Positions 32,808 to 42,051 of a stretch of 64,000 bases of DNA are shown here, piece by piece. Numbering within the stretch: the stretch's first letter is position 1; each line of letters begins with the position of its first letter. The stretch comes from Mycolicibacterium fortuitum subsp. fortuitum (lineage in GTDB: Bacteria; Actinomycetota; Actinomycetes; Mycobacteriales; Mycobacteriaceae). The stretch is taken from NCBI RefSeq assembly GCF_022179545.1, contig NZ_AP025518.1:2232001-2296000 (forward strand). The letters run 5' to 3'. The notes below the pieces were generated by a model that did not search any database, was not told where the DNA came from, and saw only the letters and a program-made list of their open reading frames with translations. The translations under genes and the position numbers were made by a program.

Positions 32808-34434
32808 CAGCCTGCTCGCGCGCCCAGCGGTAGTCCGCCTTGCCGGCGGGGCTGCGTTCGATGTTCGGACGGAACACCACGGCCTTGGGCAGCTTGTAGC
32901 GGGCGATCGAGGATTCGGCGTGCCGGATCAGTTCGCCGACCGTGGCGGCGGCGCCGTCTGCGAGCGCGACGACAGCGACCACTTCCTGTCCCCAGCGTTC
33001 ACTGGGCCGTCCGGTGACCACCACGTCGTGCACAGCGGGATGTGAGGCGATCGCCGACTCGACTTCCTCGGCGAAGATCTTCTCGCCGCCGGAGTTGATG
33101 GTCACCGAATCGCGGCCCAGCAACTCGATCGCATCGCCGTCCAGGTGACGGGCACGGTCACCCGGTATCGCATAGCGCACTCCGTCGATGACAGGGAACG
33201 TCGCCGCAGTCTTCACGGCGTCACCCTTGTAGCCCAACGGCACGAACCCGCGCTGGGCCAGCCAGCCCAACCCGTCGTGACCGGCGGGCAGGACGGCGGT
33301 GAAGTCCTCGGTCACCACACAGGTATCGGGGCCGGCGTTGAACGTTCCCGTCGACACCGCACCCGGTGCTGACATGTGGCTCATCTGGGCGCCGGTCTCA
33401 GATGACCCCACTCCGTCTACGACGATGAGGTTGGTCTTGGCGTCGATGAGTTGCTGTTTGACGTAGGGCGTCAATTGCGCACCGCCGTTGGCCACGACGG
33501 AAAGAGACGATACGTCCGCAGCGCCCGCTCTTATAGCATCCAAGAGTGGCCGGGCCATCGCGTCGCCCACCACAGTGGCCACCAACACCTGCTCGCGCTC
33601 GATGGTGCGGACCACGTCATCGGCATCGAAACGATCCACCACAGAAGGGAATACGACGGTCTGACCCGTCGTCACAGCCGTCATCGCACCCCATTGCGCC
33701 GCGCCGTGGATCAGCGGCGGCAGGATCAACAGCTTGGTGCCGGGATTCTCGACCGCGCGCCCGACGATCTCCTCAACCGACCGTGATCTCTCACCGGTGA
33801 CCATGTTGCGGCCGCCGAACGCCGTCATGAAAATGTCGTGCTGGCGCCACAGCACACCTTTGGGCATGCCGGTCGTCCCGCCGGTGTAGAGCACATAAAG
33901 GTCGTCCGGGCAGGGGCGGACCGGTACGTCTTCCGAAGCCCCCGCAGAGACGATCGACTCGTAATCCACTGCACCGTCGAGCAGTTCATGGCCAGAGCTA
34001 TCGGCGATCTGGATCAGCACACGCAATTCCGGGAGGTCGGCGAGGACCTCGGCCACCCGTGGCGCGAATGCAGCGTGGTACACCAGCGCCGATGCACCGG
34101 AGTCGGTGAGCAGGTACTGCAGTTCGTTCTTGACGTAGCGGTAGTTGACGTTGAACGGGGCGACCCGCGCCCGAAAAGAGCCGAGGAGGGATTCGACGAA
34201 CTCGGGACCGTTGTAGGCGTAGATGCCGAGCAGATCCTGACCCACCTCGTGGCCGGCCAGTTCAGCGCGTTCGGTCTGGACGCCCAACCCTCGCGAATGC
34301 AGATATGCCGCCAGGCGATTCGACCGGTCCACGATCTGGCGGTAGGTGAGCCGCCGCTCGCCTTGGACGACCAGGGGGCGGTCTCCGATGGCCGCGGCGA
34401 CGGCTTCTGCGACGGCCGGAACGGTGAACTGCAC
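32791..34434 (-). CDS. Acyl-CoA synthetase (FadD-type, AMP-binding)
   Basis: Adenylate-forming CoA ligase of 547 aa, paralogous to 16299-17906. Motifs are TGGTTGMPKGVLWRQ, GVGSSETG, and the C-terminal SPAGKADYRWA. The start is GTG at 34434, preceded by AGGAGA; the frame is open much further upstream but overlaps the cysteine-hydrolase-like gene. It is the last gene of the minus-strand Rieske operon (36085 to 32791), so it may activate an acid made from the Rieske product. Confidence 0.93.
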   Translation of the reverse strand: MQFTVPAVAEAVAAAIGDRPLVVQGERRLTYRQIVDRSNRLAAYLHSRGLGVQTERAELAGHEVGQDLLGIYAYNGPEFVESLLGSFRARVAPFNVNYRYVKNELQYLLTDSGASALVYHAAFAPRVAEVLADLPELRVLIQIADSSGHELLDGAVDYESIVSAGASEDVPVRPCPDDLYVLYTGGTTGMPKGVLWRQHDIFMTAFGGRNMVTGERSRSVEEIVGRAVENPGTKLLILPPLIHGAAQWGAMTAVTTGQTVVFPSVVDRFDADDVVRTIEREQVLVATVVGDAMARPLLDAIRAGAADVSSLSVVANGGAQLTPYVKQQLIDAKTNLIVVDGVGSSETGAQMSHMSAPGAVSTGTFNAGPDTCVVTEDFTAVLPAGHDGLGWLAQRGFVPLGYKGDAVKTAATFPVIDGVRYAIPGDRARHLDGDAIELLGRDSVTINSGGEKIFAEEVESAIASHPAVHDVVVTGRPSERWGQEVVAVVALADGAAATVGELIRHAESSIARYKLPKAVVFRPNIERSPAGKADYRWAREQAVSETS

Positions 34435-34454
34435 GGTGTCTCCTATCGGGCGGG

Positions 34455-35072
34455 TCAGCGCTGCCAGGCGTGCAGCAGGCGGTCGGTCGTGGTGACGGTG
34501 GCGAGCAGGGACAGCGTGTTGTCGATGACCGCGTCGGCGTAGGCGCTCGGGATTCCGGCCACCGCATCCCGCGGCAGGACCACCCGGTAGCCGGCGTTGA
34601 CCGCGTCCATCACCAGATTGGTGATCGCGATGTTCACCGACACTCCCACGGCCACGATGGTGCGCACCCCGAGATTGCGCAGGATCGCGTCCAGATCGGT
34701 GCCGCCCATCGGACCCAGGCCGTGCCACCGGGACAGCACGAGATCATCGGGCTCCGGGCCCAATTCGGGTAGCAAGGTGGCACCGGGACTGCCGGGCAGG
34801 ATGCCGACATCGTTGCGACCGATGGTGAAGATCTTGGCGTTGTGGTTGGAGCCCAAGCCATCCGGGCGCCGCTGAACCAGACAGTGCACCACCTTGACCG
34901 AGGCGGCCCGTGCCGCGGGCAATAGCTTGGTTATGTTCGGTAGCGCTTCGCGACGGGCTTCGTCGGCCAGTGCGGCAAGTCCGGCGTCGGGACCGATCAC
35001 CGCGCCCTGGCATTCCTGGGTGACGATCGCGGTGTGCCCGGGTGCGACCAGGTCCGTCAGGTTGGGCTTCAT
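34455..35072 (-). CDS. Isochorismatase/cysteine-hydrolase-fold protein with degenerate catalytic triad
   Basis: Protein of 205 aa with the isochorismatase-like fold. By eye, the Asp-Lys-Cys triad of cysteine hydrolases is replaced: Asp by Glu (VTQECQGAV), Lys by Arg (LSRWHGLG), and Cys by Ala (GVSVNIAITN). A regulatory or non-hydrolase role is therefore possible. Its ATG overlaps the Rieske stop by 4 bp, and it is followed by the acyl-CoA synthetase after 20 bp, so all three are co-expressed. Confidence 0.85.
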   Translation of the reverse strand: MKPNLTDLVAPGHTAIVTQECQGAVIGPDAGLAALADEARREALPNITKLLPAARAASVKVVHCLVQRRPDGLGSNHNAKIFTIGRNDVGILPGSPGATLLPELGPEPDDLVLSRWHGLGPMGGTDLDAILRNLGVRTIVAVGVSVNIAITNLVMDAVNAGYRVVLPRDAVAGIPSAYADAVIDNTLSLLATVTTTDRLLHAWQR

Positions 35073-36085
35073 GCGTGGGTGAGCGCGTCGGAAACCGGTG
35101 GTACCTCGTAGAACTGGGTGGCCCACTTACGCATGGCCATGTACGGTTTCGCGTCGATCTTGGCCAGCGGCGGATGCTCGACGTATTTCTGATAGCGCCA
35201 GATGTCGCAGTCCTCCCACACGGTCTTGAGGAACTGCTTCTCGACCTGTCTACGGACCTGCTCGGGCGGGATGTCGGAGGTCTCACCGGCAACCTTGGGC
35301 CACCAGATCGAATAGAACATGTCCGACACCTCGTCATCGACCGGGGTGCAGGCGAAGATCAACCGGTGATTCGACGAGCCCTCGAACGCGCTCATCGCGA
35401 AACCGAGCCCGGAGAAGTGGCTGTGAATCCGAAGCGCCATCTTGTTCGGATCGTCGCTACGCGCATCGGGCCAGCCCGTCAGGAACCGCCACTCCTCGTC
35501 GACGTGTTCCCAATGCAGGCACACCGGTGTCACGGTCGCACCGTGCACGTAGCGGAAATGTGAACTGTCGGGGCCGTTTTCGGCGACGATCTGTGGGTGT
35601 ACCGGGATGGCGTCGGCCCGGCTGGAGAACTCCGGGTAGGGCCGGTAGTACGCGTTCGGATCGGTCTCGAACTGCGGGAACTTGTGGAAGATATCGGGCA
35701 GTTCCCACTGCGGTTCCTTGCCTTCGGGCTGGTACCACATGAAGATGCAGCCGTACTGCTCCTTGACGGGGTAGGAACGCATCCGCAGCCCGCGATTGGG
35801 CTTGTCGGGTTGGTAGGGGATGTAGGTGTTGTTGCCTTCAGGGCCCCAGCGCCAGCCGTGGAACGGGCATTCGACGCAGTCGCCGACGACCTTGCCGCCG
35901 TGACCGATATGGGCGCCCAGATGCTTGCAGTGGGCTTCCAGCACGTGCAGGTCGCCGGACTCGTCACGGTAGGCGGCGAGGTCTTCACCGAAGTACTTCA
36001 GGGCCTTCACGTCGCCGACCTCGTACTCGGCTGACCAACCGATCATGAACCAGCCGGTGACCTTCCAGGTGAACGGCACTTTCAT
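35069..36085 (-). CDS. Rieske non-heme iron oxygenase (KshA-like)
   Basis: Oxygenase terminal component of 338 aa. The Rieske [2Fe-2S] ligands are CKH (about residue 52) and CPFHGW (about 73), and the mononuclear iron site is DSSHFRYVH (about 172-180). The length and motif spacing match 3-ketosteroid 9-alpha-hydroxylase and related one-component oxygenases rather than two-subunit aromatic dioxygenases. No reductase gene is adjacent, so electrons must come from elsewhere. GGAGGG precedes the ATG. It is first in the operon with the operator 38 bp upstream. Confidence 0.93.
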   Translation of the reverse strand: MKVPFTWKVTGWFMIGWSAEYEVGDVKALKYFGEDLAAYRDESGDLHVLEAHCKHLGAHIGHGGKVVGDCVECPFHGWRWGPEGNNTYIPYQPDKPNRGLRMRSYPVKEQYGCIFMWYQPEGKEPQWELPDIFHKFPQFETDPNAYYRPYPEFSSRADAIPVHPQIVAENGPDSSHFRYVHGATVTPVCLHWEHVDEEWRFLTGWPDARSDDPNKMALRIHSHFSGLGFAMSAFEGSSNHRLIFACTPVDDEVSDMFYSIWWPKVAGETSDIPPEQVRRQVEKQFLKTVWEDCDIWRYQKYVEHPPLAKIDAKPYMAMRKWATQFYEVPPVSDALTHA

Positions 36086-36122
36086 GCTCGCTGCCCTCCC
36101 GTTTTCCTGCGCTCGTGATAGG

Positions 36123-36141
36123 TACGGAAGACATTACAGTA
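36123..36141. promoter_or_regulatory. Supercluster operator, site 10
   Basis: TACGGAA-GACAT-TACAGTA, half-site centres 12 bp apart, upstream of the Rieske operon (start 36085). Confidence 0.7.
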
Positions 36142-36223
36142 GTGGTTTCTGCATAGAAAGTGCGCAGGGCAATCCGATGGTCGTGAATGCGGACGCGACG
36201 GGGATGACGGCGGTGCGGGTCGA

Positions 36224-36242
36224 AACTGAGTTGCTTACCGTA
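36224..36242. promoter_or_regulatory. Supercluster operator, site 11
   Basis: AACTGAG-TTGCT-TACCGTA, half-site centres 12 bp apart, 30 bp upstream of the SnoaL-like gene at 36273. The left half is weak. Confidence 0.6.
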
Positions 36243-36272
36243 TAGTTCGCCGGAGTCCATCAGGAGGCGCGC

Positions 36273-36707
36273 ATGTCCGACGACGTAGAGGCGATCAAGC
36301 AGCTCAAGGCTCGATACTGCCGTTACCTGGATACCAAGGACATCGACTCGTGGCGGGGTCTGTTCGCCGAAGATGTCGTGGTGAAGCTCGACATGGCGGT
36401 CTCGACCGGCGGCGCCGATCCGCAGACCGCGCCACCGTTGAACGGCTTCGAGGAATTCTTCCCCGTGGTATGGGGAGGGGTGGAGCATGCGGCGACGGTG
36501 CACCACTGCCACACCCCCGAGATCATGTTGACCTCCGACACCACCGCCACTGGCATCTGGGCCATGGAGGACATGCTGTTTTTCGCCGACGGCAACGAGC
36601 TGCACGGTGCTGGCCATTATCACGAGACGTATGAAAAGCGTGACGGCACATGGCAGATCACCAGTCTGCACCTGACCCGGACGTTGTTGAAGTTCAAAGG
36701 TGCTTAA
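36273..36707 (+). CDS. SnoaL-like (NTF2-fold) protein
   Basis: Protein of 144 aa of the SnoaL_4/NTF2 fold: starts EAIKQLKARYCRYLDTKD, has WRGLFAEDVVVKL, and ends with a typical strand TWQITSLHLTRTLLKF. Members are small cyclases, isomerases, hydratases or non-catalytic partners. A His pair in HHCH and the acidic residues near the pocket are present, but no reaction can be assigned. AGGAGG precedes the ATG. It has its own operator and is convergent with the luciferase-like gene at 36717. Confidence 0.85.
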   Translation: MSDDVEAIKQLKARYCRYLDTKDIDSWRGLFAEDVVVKLDMAVSTGGADPQTAPPLNGFEEFFPVVWGGVEHAATVHHCHTPEIMLTSDTTATGIWAMEDMLFFADGNELHGAGHYHETYEKRDGTWQITSLHLTRTLLKFKGA

Positions 36708-36716
36708 CTGGCTGCG

Positions 36717-37658
36717 TTACGGCTGTGTCTCCGAGACGCCCCGTTCTGCAACAAGATCCATGGCTTCACCGAACGCCTTGATGTAGTCGAGTGCGGCCTG
36801 CGGGCTGGCGCCGTCCACGTGCACGACAGCCCAGGTTGCTCCGTGGCCTGCAAGCTCGTCCAGCGTCTGACGGGCATTGCTCAACGATGCCTGGTCCGCC
36901 AGATCAACAGGCGGGCACACCACCTGGATATCGACGGTCGAAGGGTCCCGTCCGGCGTCGGCGAGCCGGTGGTGTAGGCGCTGAACGGCGACGCCGAACT
37001 GTTCGGTGTTCTCGATGGCCGCGGTACGCATCGCCGATGCCATGCCGGTTGAGGCGATGATCGGCATCCACCCGTCACCATGCTCGACCACACGGCGAAT
37101 CGCGGCCGTGCCATTCCCGCCGATCCAGATCGGCGGATGGGGCCGCTGTGCCGGACACTGAAGCCACACCGGTCCCACCGCGGCGAAATCAGCACCACTT
37201 ACGGGTTTTTCGGGCTCGGTCCAGATAGTGCGCAGCGAGGCCAGAGCCTCGTCGAGCAACTCGGCGCGACGCCGCAGGTCGACGCCCACCGCCGCGAACT
37301 CCGATCCCAGGTAACCGGCCCCGACGCCCGCGATGAGCCGGCCGCCGGACACCAGATCGAGGCTGCCCAGTGCCTTGGCGGACAGGTACGGATTGCGGAA
37401 GGGCAGTACGTAGAGGTTCGTCATCAACCGGATGTGCGAGGTGGCCGCTGCCATGAAGCTCAGCGCGGCGATCGGGTCGAGGGTGTTGTGACCTCCGTTG
37501 TTGCGCCATTTGACCGAGGGAGCCGGGTGTTCACTCAACGCGACCGCCGAGAAGCCCGTCGATTCGGCCTGCACGGCGACCGCCCGGATGACCTCGGGTT
37601 GCAGGAAATCGTCAGCTGCGGAGGGCAGTTCGCTGGGGTACTCCAGGGTGTACTTCAT
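36717..37658 (-). CDS. Luciferase-like (LLM-class, probable F420-dependent) oxidoreductase
   Basis: TIM-barrel oxidoreductase of 313 aa. The N-terminal strand, NNGGHNTLDPIAALSFMAAA, NLYVLPFRNPYLSAKAL and VSGGRLIAGVGAGYL are the usual LLM landmarks. In mycobacteria most such proteins use F420, but FMN use cannot be excluded from the sequence. It is divergent from the epimerase operon, with the operator at 37693 between them. It probably reduces or oxygenates a pathway intermediate. Confidence 0.9.
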   Translation of the reverse strand: MKYTLEYPSELPSAADDFLQPEVIRAVAVQAESTGFSAVALSEHPAPSVKWRNNGGHNTLDPIAALSFMAAATSHIRLMTNLYVLPFRNPYLSAKALGSLDLVSGGRLIAGVGAGYLGSEFAAVGVDLRRRAELLDEALASLRTIWTEPEKPVSGADFAAVGPVWLQCPAQRPHPPIWIGGNGTAAIRRVVEHGDGWMPIIASTGMASAMRTAAIENTEQFGVAVQRLHHRLADAGRDPSTVDIQVVCPPVDLADQASLSNARQTLDELAGHGATWAVVHVDGASPQAALDYIKAFGEAMDLVAERGVSETQP

Positions 37659-37692
37659 CGATCTCCCAATTTCCGACCCGATTCCGAGGCGC

Positions 37693-37711
37693 TACTGAAA
37701 GCGTTACCGTA
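37693..37711. promoter_or_regulatory. Supercluster operator, site 12
   Basis: TACTGAA-AGCGT-TACCGTA; the right half extends to GTTACCGTAAC. Centres are 12 bp apart. It lies midway between the divergent starts at 37658 and 37749. Confidence 0.75.
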
Positions 37712-37748
37712 ACATCCATCGTTGGTTGTCGACTGGGATGGAGTTGTG

Positions 37749-38768
37749 ATGGAACGCCGGCGAAAGGTGCTGGTCATGGGCGCGAGTGGAAACGTGGGCG
37801 CCTGTGTCACCCGTCAGCTGGTCGAGCGTGGTGACGATGTGAGGGTACTGCTGCGTAAGAGCAGCTCGACCAAAGGCATCGACGGCCTCGATGTCGACCG
37901 CTACTACGGTGACATCTTCGACACCGAGGCGGTGGCGGCTGCCATGGCCGACCGGGACGTGGTGTTCTACTGCGTGGTCGACACCCGCGCTCACCTGGCC
38001 GACCCGGCGCCGCTGTTCTCTACCAACGTCGAGGGCCTGCGCAATGTCCTCGACGTGGCGGTGAATGCCGGTCTGCAGCGGTTCGTTTTCCTCAGCACCA
38101 TCGGAACGATCGCGGTCGGTGATGGCGGCGCAACGGTCGATGAGGAGACGGCATTCAACTGGGCCGGCAAAGGCGGCCCTTACATCGAATCGCGGAGGCA
38201 GGCCGAAGACCTCGTGCTGACCTACGCCAGGGAACGCGGCTTGCCCGCCGTGGCGATGTGTGTGTCCAACCCTTACGGGCCACCGGACTGGCAGCCGAAG
38301 CAGGGCGCGCTCGTCGCGATGGCGGCGTTCGGCAAACTGCCCGTGTACGTACGCGGCGTCGGTTCGGAGGTGGTCGGCATCGATGACGCGGCAGATGCGC
38401 TGATCCGGGCCGCCGAGCGCGGTCGGATCGGCGAGCGCTACATCGTCTCCGAGCGCTACATGTCGCAGAAGGAGATGTTCACCACGGCGGCCGAGGCAGT
38501 CGGTGCGCGTCCGCCGCGATTCGGCATCCCCATGGCTCCGTTGTATGTCTTGGGATGGCTGGCCGGCATGTCGAACCGGCTGTTCGGCACCGACTTTCCG
38601 ATGAACCTCACCGCAGCCCGACTGATGTGGCTCACCTCGCCCGCTGACCACAGCAAGGCCACGCTTGAGCTTGGATGGAAACCGGCCCCTACCGCCGAAT
38701 CGATTCGCCGGGCCGCGCAGTTCTACGTCGACCGCAAGAACCGCAACGAGAAGGTCATCGACTTGTGA
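37749..38768 (+). CDS. NAD-dependent epimerase/dehydratase (extended SDR)
   Basis: Extended SDR of 339 aa. The Rossmann motif is GASGNVGA, the second stretch is GDIFDTEAV, and the substrate region includes the Ser of FLSTIGT and TNVEG. The catalytic Tyr is in GGPYIESRRQAE, where Lys is replaced by Arg (YxxxR). It resembles the 3-beta-hydroxysteroid dehydrogenase/isomerase-like branch in outline. The ATG at 37749 follows GGAG; GTG 37746 or an upstream TTG are alternatives. The stop overlaps the monooxygenase start by 4 bp. Confidence 0.88.
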   Translation: MERRRKVLVMGASGNVGACVTRQLVERGDDVRVLLRKSSSTKGIDGLDVDRYYGDIFDTEAVAAAMADRDVVFYCVVDTRAHLADPAPLFSTNVEGLRNVLDVAVNAGLQRFVFLSTIGTIAVGDGGATVDEETAFNWAGKGGPYIESRRQAEDLVLTYARERGLPAVAMCVSNPYGPPDWQPKQGALVAMAAFGKLPVYVRGVGSEVVGIDDAADALIRAAERGRIGERYIVSERYMSQKEMFTTAAEAVGARPPRFGIPMAPLYVLGWLAGMSNRLFGTDFPMNLTAARLMWLTSPADHSKATLELGWKPAPTAESIRRAAQFYVDRKNRNEKVIDL

Positions 38769-40381
38769 GCAAAGTTGATTTTGATGTCATCGTCGTCGGA
38801 GCGGGGTTCTCCGGTTTGTATGCGCTGCATCGGCTACGGGAGCAGGGCCTGCGGGTGCGGGTGCTGGAAAAGGCCGATGCCGTGGGCGGCACCTGGCTGG
38901 TCAATCGGTATCCGGGCGCTCGTTGCGACATCGAGAGCATCGAGTACTCCTACAGTTTCAGTGACGAGATTCAGCAGGAATGGGTCTGGACCGAGACGAT
39001 GCCGGCCCAACCCGAGATCGAGGCATACCTGAACTTCGTTGCCGACCGACTGGATCTGCGCCGCGACATCACATTCGATACCGAAGTCGTGGCGATGACC
39101 TTCGACGAGAGTGATTTGTCATGGGTGGTCACCACCGCTGACGGACAGACACTGCACACCTCTTTCGTAGTGGCTGCCACCGGGATCCTGTCGGTGCCAC
39201 TGGAACCCGACATCCCTGGGATGAGCCGGTTCAGCGGCACGTCGTTGTACACCAGCCGCTGGCCACGCGAGCTGGTCGACCTCGCCGGCAAGCGCGTCGG
39301 GGTGATCGGTACCGGATCCACTGGTGTGCAGTTGATCCCGGTGGTAGCCGCAGAGGCGGAGCATCTGACCGTGTTTCAGCGGTCCCCGGCGTTCACGCTG
39401 CCATGGCAAGTGCGCCAGTTCGAGCCGGGGGAGCTCGACGCGCTCAAGGCTGACTACGCGAGCATCAGGGCTGCGCAGCGGGAACACCCCGTCGGGGCGG
39501 CCAGGCTCAGCGCGTTCTCCGTGCTGCTGGACATGCTGGTGCGGCCGCCAGTGAAATCGGCGTCGCCCGAAGAGAAGCGGCGTGCCGTCGAGGAATACGG
39601 CGTCATGGGTGCGCTCAACTGGGGAGACGTCTTCTTCGACATCGATGCCAACCGGACCGCCACCGAGTTGTACGGACAAGCCGTGGCCCGCATCGTGACC
39701 GACCCCGAGACCGCGGCGTCACTGACACCCAGCCACCCGTTCGCCTGCAAGCGGCCGATCATCGACCAGGGTTACTACGAGACCTACAACCGCGACAACG
39801 TCACCCTCGTCGATCTGCGCAAGGGCGCCATCAACGAGGTGACGGCGACGGGGATTTCCACCGAGCAGGGCGACTTTGACCTCGATGTGATCGTGTACGC
39901 CACCGGGTTCGACGCCATGACCGGGGCGTTGAGCCGGATCGACGTGCGTGGCCGTGACGGGTTGGTGCTGGGGGAGTACTGGTCCAAGGAGGGGGCGCTG
40001 TCCTATCTCGGACTGGCGGTGGCCGGGTTCCCGAATCTGTTCACGGTCCAGGGCCCGGGAAGCCCCTCGGCAGCAACGAATTTTGTGGCCGCCATGGAGC
40101 AGCATGTGGAGTGGATCGCGGATTGCATCGTGTACCTGAGAGCCGGTGGCTACTCGAGCATCGAGGCGACACCGCAGGCGCAGGCCGACTGGGTGGCGCA
40201 CACCACGGCTCTGGTGGCACCGACCGTGCTGGTGCATTCGAGCTGCAACTCCTGGTACAACGGCGGCAATGTACCCGGCAAGAAGCGGATGTACCTCGGA
40301 TACACCGCGGGCATCCCCGAGTACCGTCGCCGGTGTGACGAGATCGCTGCTGACGGGTACACCGGGTTCACAGTTGCTTAG
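38765..40381 (+). CDS. Baeyer-Villiger-type flavin monooxygenase
   Basis: FAD/NADPH monooxygenase of 538 aa in the cyclohexanone monooxygenase group. Motifs are GAGFSGLY, GGTWLVNRYPGARCDIES and the second Rossmann GTGSTGV. The Baeyer-Villiger fingerprint FxGxxxHxxxW reads FSGTSLYTSRWP, with His replaced by Tyr. The start GTG (38765) overlaps the epimerase stop. It would convert a ketone to an ester or lactone, for the hydrolase encoded next to cleave. It is the middle gene of the epimerase-monooxygenase-hydrolase operon. Confidence 0.93.
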   Translation: MSKVDFDVIVVGAGFSGLYALHRLREQGLRVRVLEKADAVGGTWLVNRYPGARCDIESIEYSYSFSDEIQQEWVWTETMPAQPEIEAYLNFVADRLDLRRDITFDTEVVAMTFDESDLSWVVTTADGQTLHTSFVVAATGILSVPLEPDIPGMSRFSGTSLYTSRWPRELVDLAGKRVGVIGTGSTGVQLIPVVAAEAEHLTVFQRSPAFTLPWQVRQFEPGELDALKADYASIRAAQREHPVGAARLSAFSVLLDMLVRPPVKSASPEEKRRAVEEYGVMGALNWGDVFFDIDANRTATELYGQAVARIVTDPETAASLTPSHPFACKRPIIDQGYYETYNRDNVTLVDLRKGAINEVTATGISTEQGDFDLDVIVYATGFDAMTGALSRIDVRGRDGLVLGEYWSKEGALSYLGLAVAGFPNLFTVQGPGSPSAATNFVAAMEQHVEWIADCIVYLRAGGYSSIEATPQAQADWVAHTTALVAPTVLVHSSCNSWYNGGNVPGKKRMYLGYTAGIPEYRRRCDEIAADGYTGFTVA

Positions 40382-41453
40382 GGCCGGCAGGATCGCGTGG
40401 GAACTCGGTGGCGTGGTGCCCCGCTCCGTGGGGGCGTTGGCTGGGCAGTGGAATCCGTTGTCGGTCACCGGTCTGCGTCAGCTCGGTGAGGTTGCTCTCG
40501 ACGAGCTCGTGGTGACGGGGCTGACGCTGAGCGGACCGCCACCGCAGCTGCCGCGGCCACTGGGCGAGTATCAATGGGCTGCCGACGAACTCGGCGCGCT
40601 CGGTATCGACGGGGCGCACGCGGAGCCGGATGCACTGGAGGTCAAGAGCATCCGGCCGCGCCGCTTCGGCGCATTGACGTTCGAGGAACTGGTCTTCGAA
40701 CATGAAGCCGTATTGCCGACCTCGGTGCTGGCCGACGGTCATGGCGGCGTTGCCACCGCCCGGGTGCGGTTGTATCGCTGCGGTGACGAGGCACGACCGT
40801 GGTTGATCTGGACGCACGGGGCGGGTCAGGGCGACTCGATGGATCTCCTGGTCGCGCGGGTCCGACGGCTGCGTGAACTCGGATTCAACGTGGCCCTGCC
40901 GATCCAGCCCGGACACGGGCCGCGCCGCGGGTCATGGCCTGAGTATCCCGCCCGCGATCCGCTGGCCAACATCGCGGGCATGATGCGTGCGGTGTCGGAG
41001 GTGCGGGCGCTGATCGGCTGGCTCGAACCGCAATCGTCATCGATCACGGTGGCCGGTCTGTCACTGGGCAGCGCGGTGGCGGCCCTGGTATCGCATCTGG
41101 AGGCCCGGGTCGATGCGGTGGCGCTGTACACGCCGATCCTGGGTCTCAACGCGATGATCGGGATGCACTTGGGGCGCTGGGGGATAGCTGGGCGGCAGTC
41201 GGCGCGCGACTTGCAGTCGACCACGGTGGCGGCGATGACCTCGGTGATCGACCCGCTGCACACCCGACCGCGGACCGGTCACCGCCTGATCGTCGGTGCC
41301 TGGCACGACCGAATGGCGATGCGCAGTTCGGCGCTGGCGATGCATGAGCAATGGGGCGGGGAACTCTTCTGGCACGACGGCAGCCATGTGGGACATCTGT
41401 TTTCCGGGGCGGTGCAGGACGCGACCGAGCGGTTTCTAGCGACCGTAGCTTGA
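40335..41453 (+). CDS. Alpha/beta hydrolase
   Basis: Hydrolase of about 372 aa. The nucleophile elbow is VAGLSLGSAV, the oxyanion stretch is WTHGAGQGDS, the acid is probably in AWHDRM and the His in GSHVGHLF. I take the GTG at 40335, which overlaps the monooxygenase by 47 bp; a later start (TTG 40374 or an internal GTG) is possible. Together with the monooxygenase it suggests Baeyer-Villiger oxidation followed by ester or lactone hydrolysis. It overlaps the convergent TetR gene by 18 bp. Confidence 0.85.
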   Translation: MTRSLLTGTPGSQLLRAGRIAWELGGVVPRSVGALAGQWNPLSVTGLRQLGEVALDELVVTGLTLSGPPPQLPRPLGEYQWAADELGALGIDGAHAEPDALEVKSIRPRRFGALTFEELVFEHEAVLPTSVLADGHGGVATARVRLYRCGDEARPWLIWTHGAGQGDSMDLLVARVRRLRELGFNVALPIQPGHGPRRGSWPEYPARDPLANIAGMMRAVSEVRALIGWLEPQSSSITVAGLSLGSAVAALVSHLEARVDAVALYTPILGLNAMIGMHLGRWGIAGRQSARDLQSTTVAAMTSVIDPLHTRPRTGHRLIVGAWHDRMAMRSSALAMHEQWGGELFWHDGSHVGHLFSGAVQDATERFLATVA

Positions 41454-42047
41454 CGTGATCCGGGCCCGCACACAGTCGATCTCGTGGTCGAGGTCGTGGT
41501 CCTCTGGCAGGACCACCCATTGGAACGCGATCCCGAAGATCGATCCCGTGATGTCCCGCAGTGCGATATCGAGGTCGATATCGGGTCGCAACGAACCGTC
41601 GGCGATCCCTGTGCGCAGACCGGCCTCGATCTTCGCCGCGGCCCCGGCCAATTGACTACGGACGCCTTCTCGCAGAGGCGAGGTGGTCTTCACCGCCTCG
41701 AATGCCGACACGAACATCGCCCGGGTCACCGCAGCATCCTCGGCGTGGATCTCCTGCACGCGATCGAAATGTGCCAGCACCTGCTGCAGCCCGGTGGCGC
41801 CCGGTTCCGGGTCGGGGTTCAGGCGCGCCACATAGACATCCTGGAAGGCATCGAGGATGGCGTCCTTACTGCCGTAGCGGGCGTGCACCATGGCCCGGCT
41901 GTATCCGGCTCTCCGGCCGATCTCGGCGGCTGTCGTTGCCTCCCAACCTTTCTCGACGATCAATTCAGCGGCAGCCTGGAGCAGTCGCCGGCTGGAGAGT
42001 TCGACGCGTTGTGGTTGGGTCAACCCGCGCTCGGGCGAAGGCACCAT
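41436..42047 (-). CDS. TetR-family transcriptional regulator
   Basis: TetR regulator of 203 aa: helix-turn-helix in ATTAAEIGRRAGYSRAMVHA followed by RYGSKDAIL, then an alpha-helical ligand domain. It is divergent from the kinase/SnoaL/LLM operon at 42114, with only 66 bp between starts, so it probably controls that operon and itself. It is not closely related to the two paralogous TetR proteins of the supercluster. Its 3' end overlaps the convergent hydrolase by 18 bp. Confidence 0.92.
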   Translation of the reverse strand: MVPSPERGLTQPQRVELSSRRLLQAAAELIVEKGWEATTAAEIGRRAGYSRAMVHARYGSKDAILDAFQDVYVARLNPDPEPGATGLQQVLAHFDRVQEIHAEDAAVTRAMFVSAFEAVKTTSPLREGVRSQLAGAAAKIEAGLRTGIADGSLRPDIDLDIALRDITGSIFGIAFQWVVLPEDHDLDHEIDCVRARITSSYGR

Positions 42048-42051
42048 TGCA

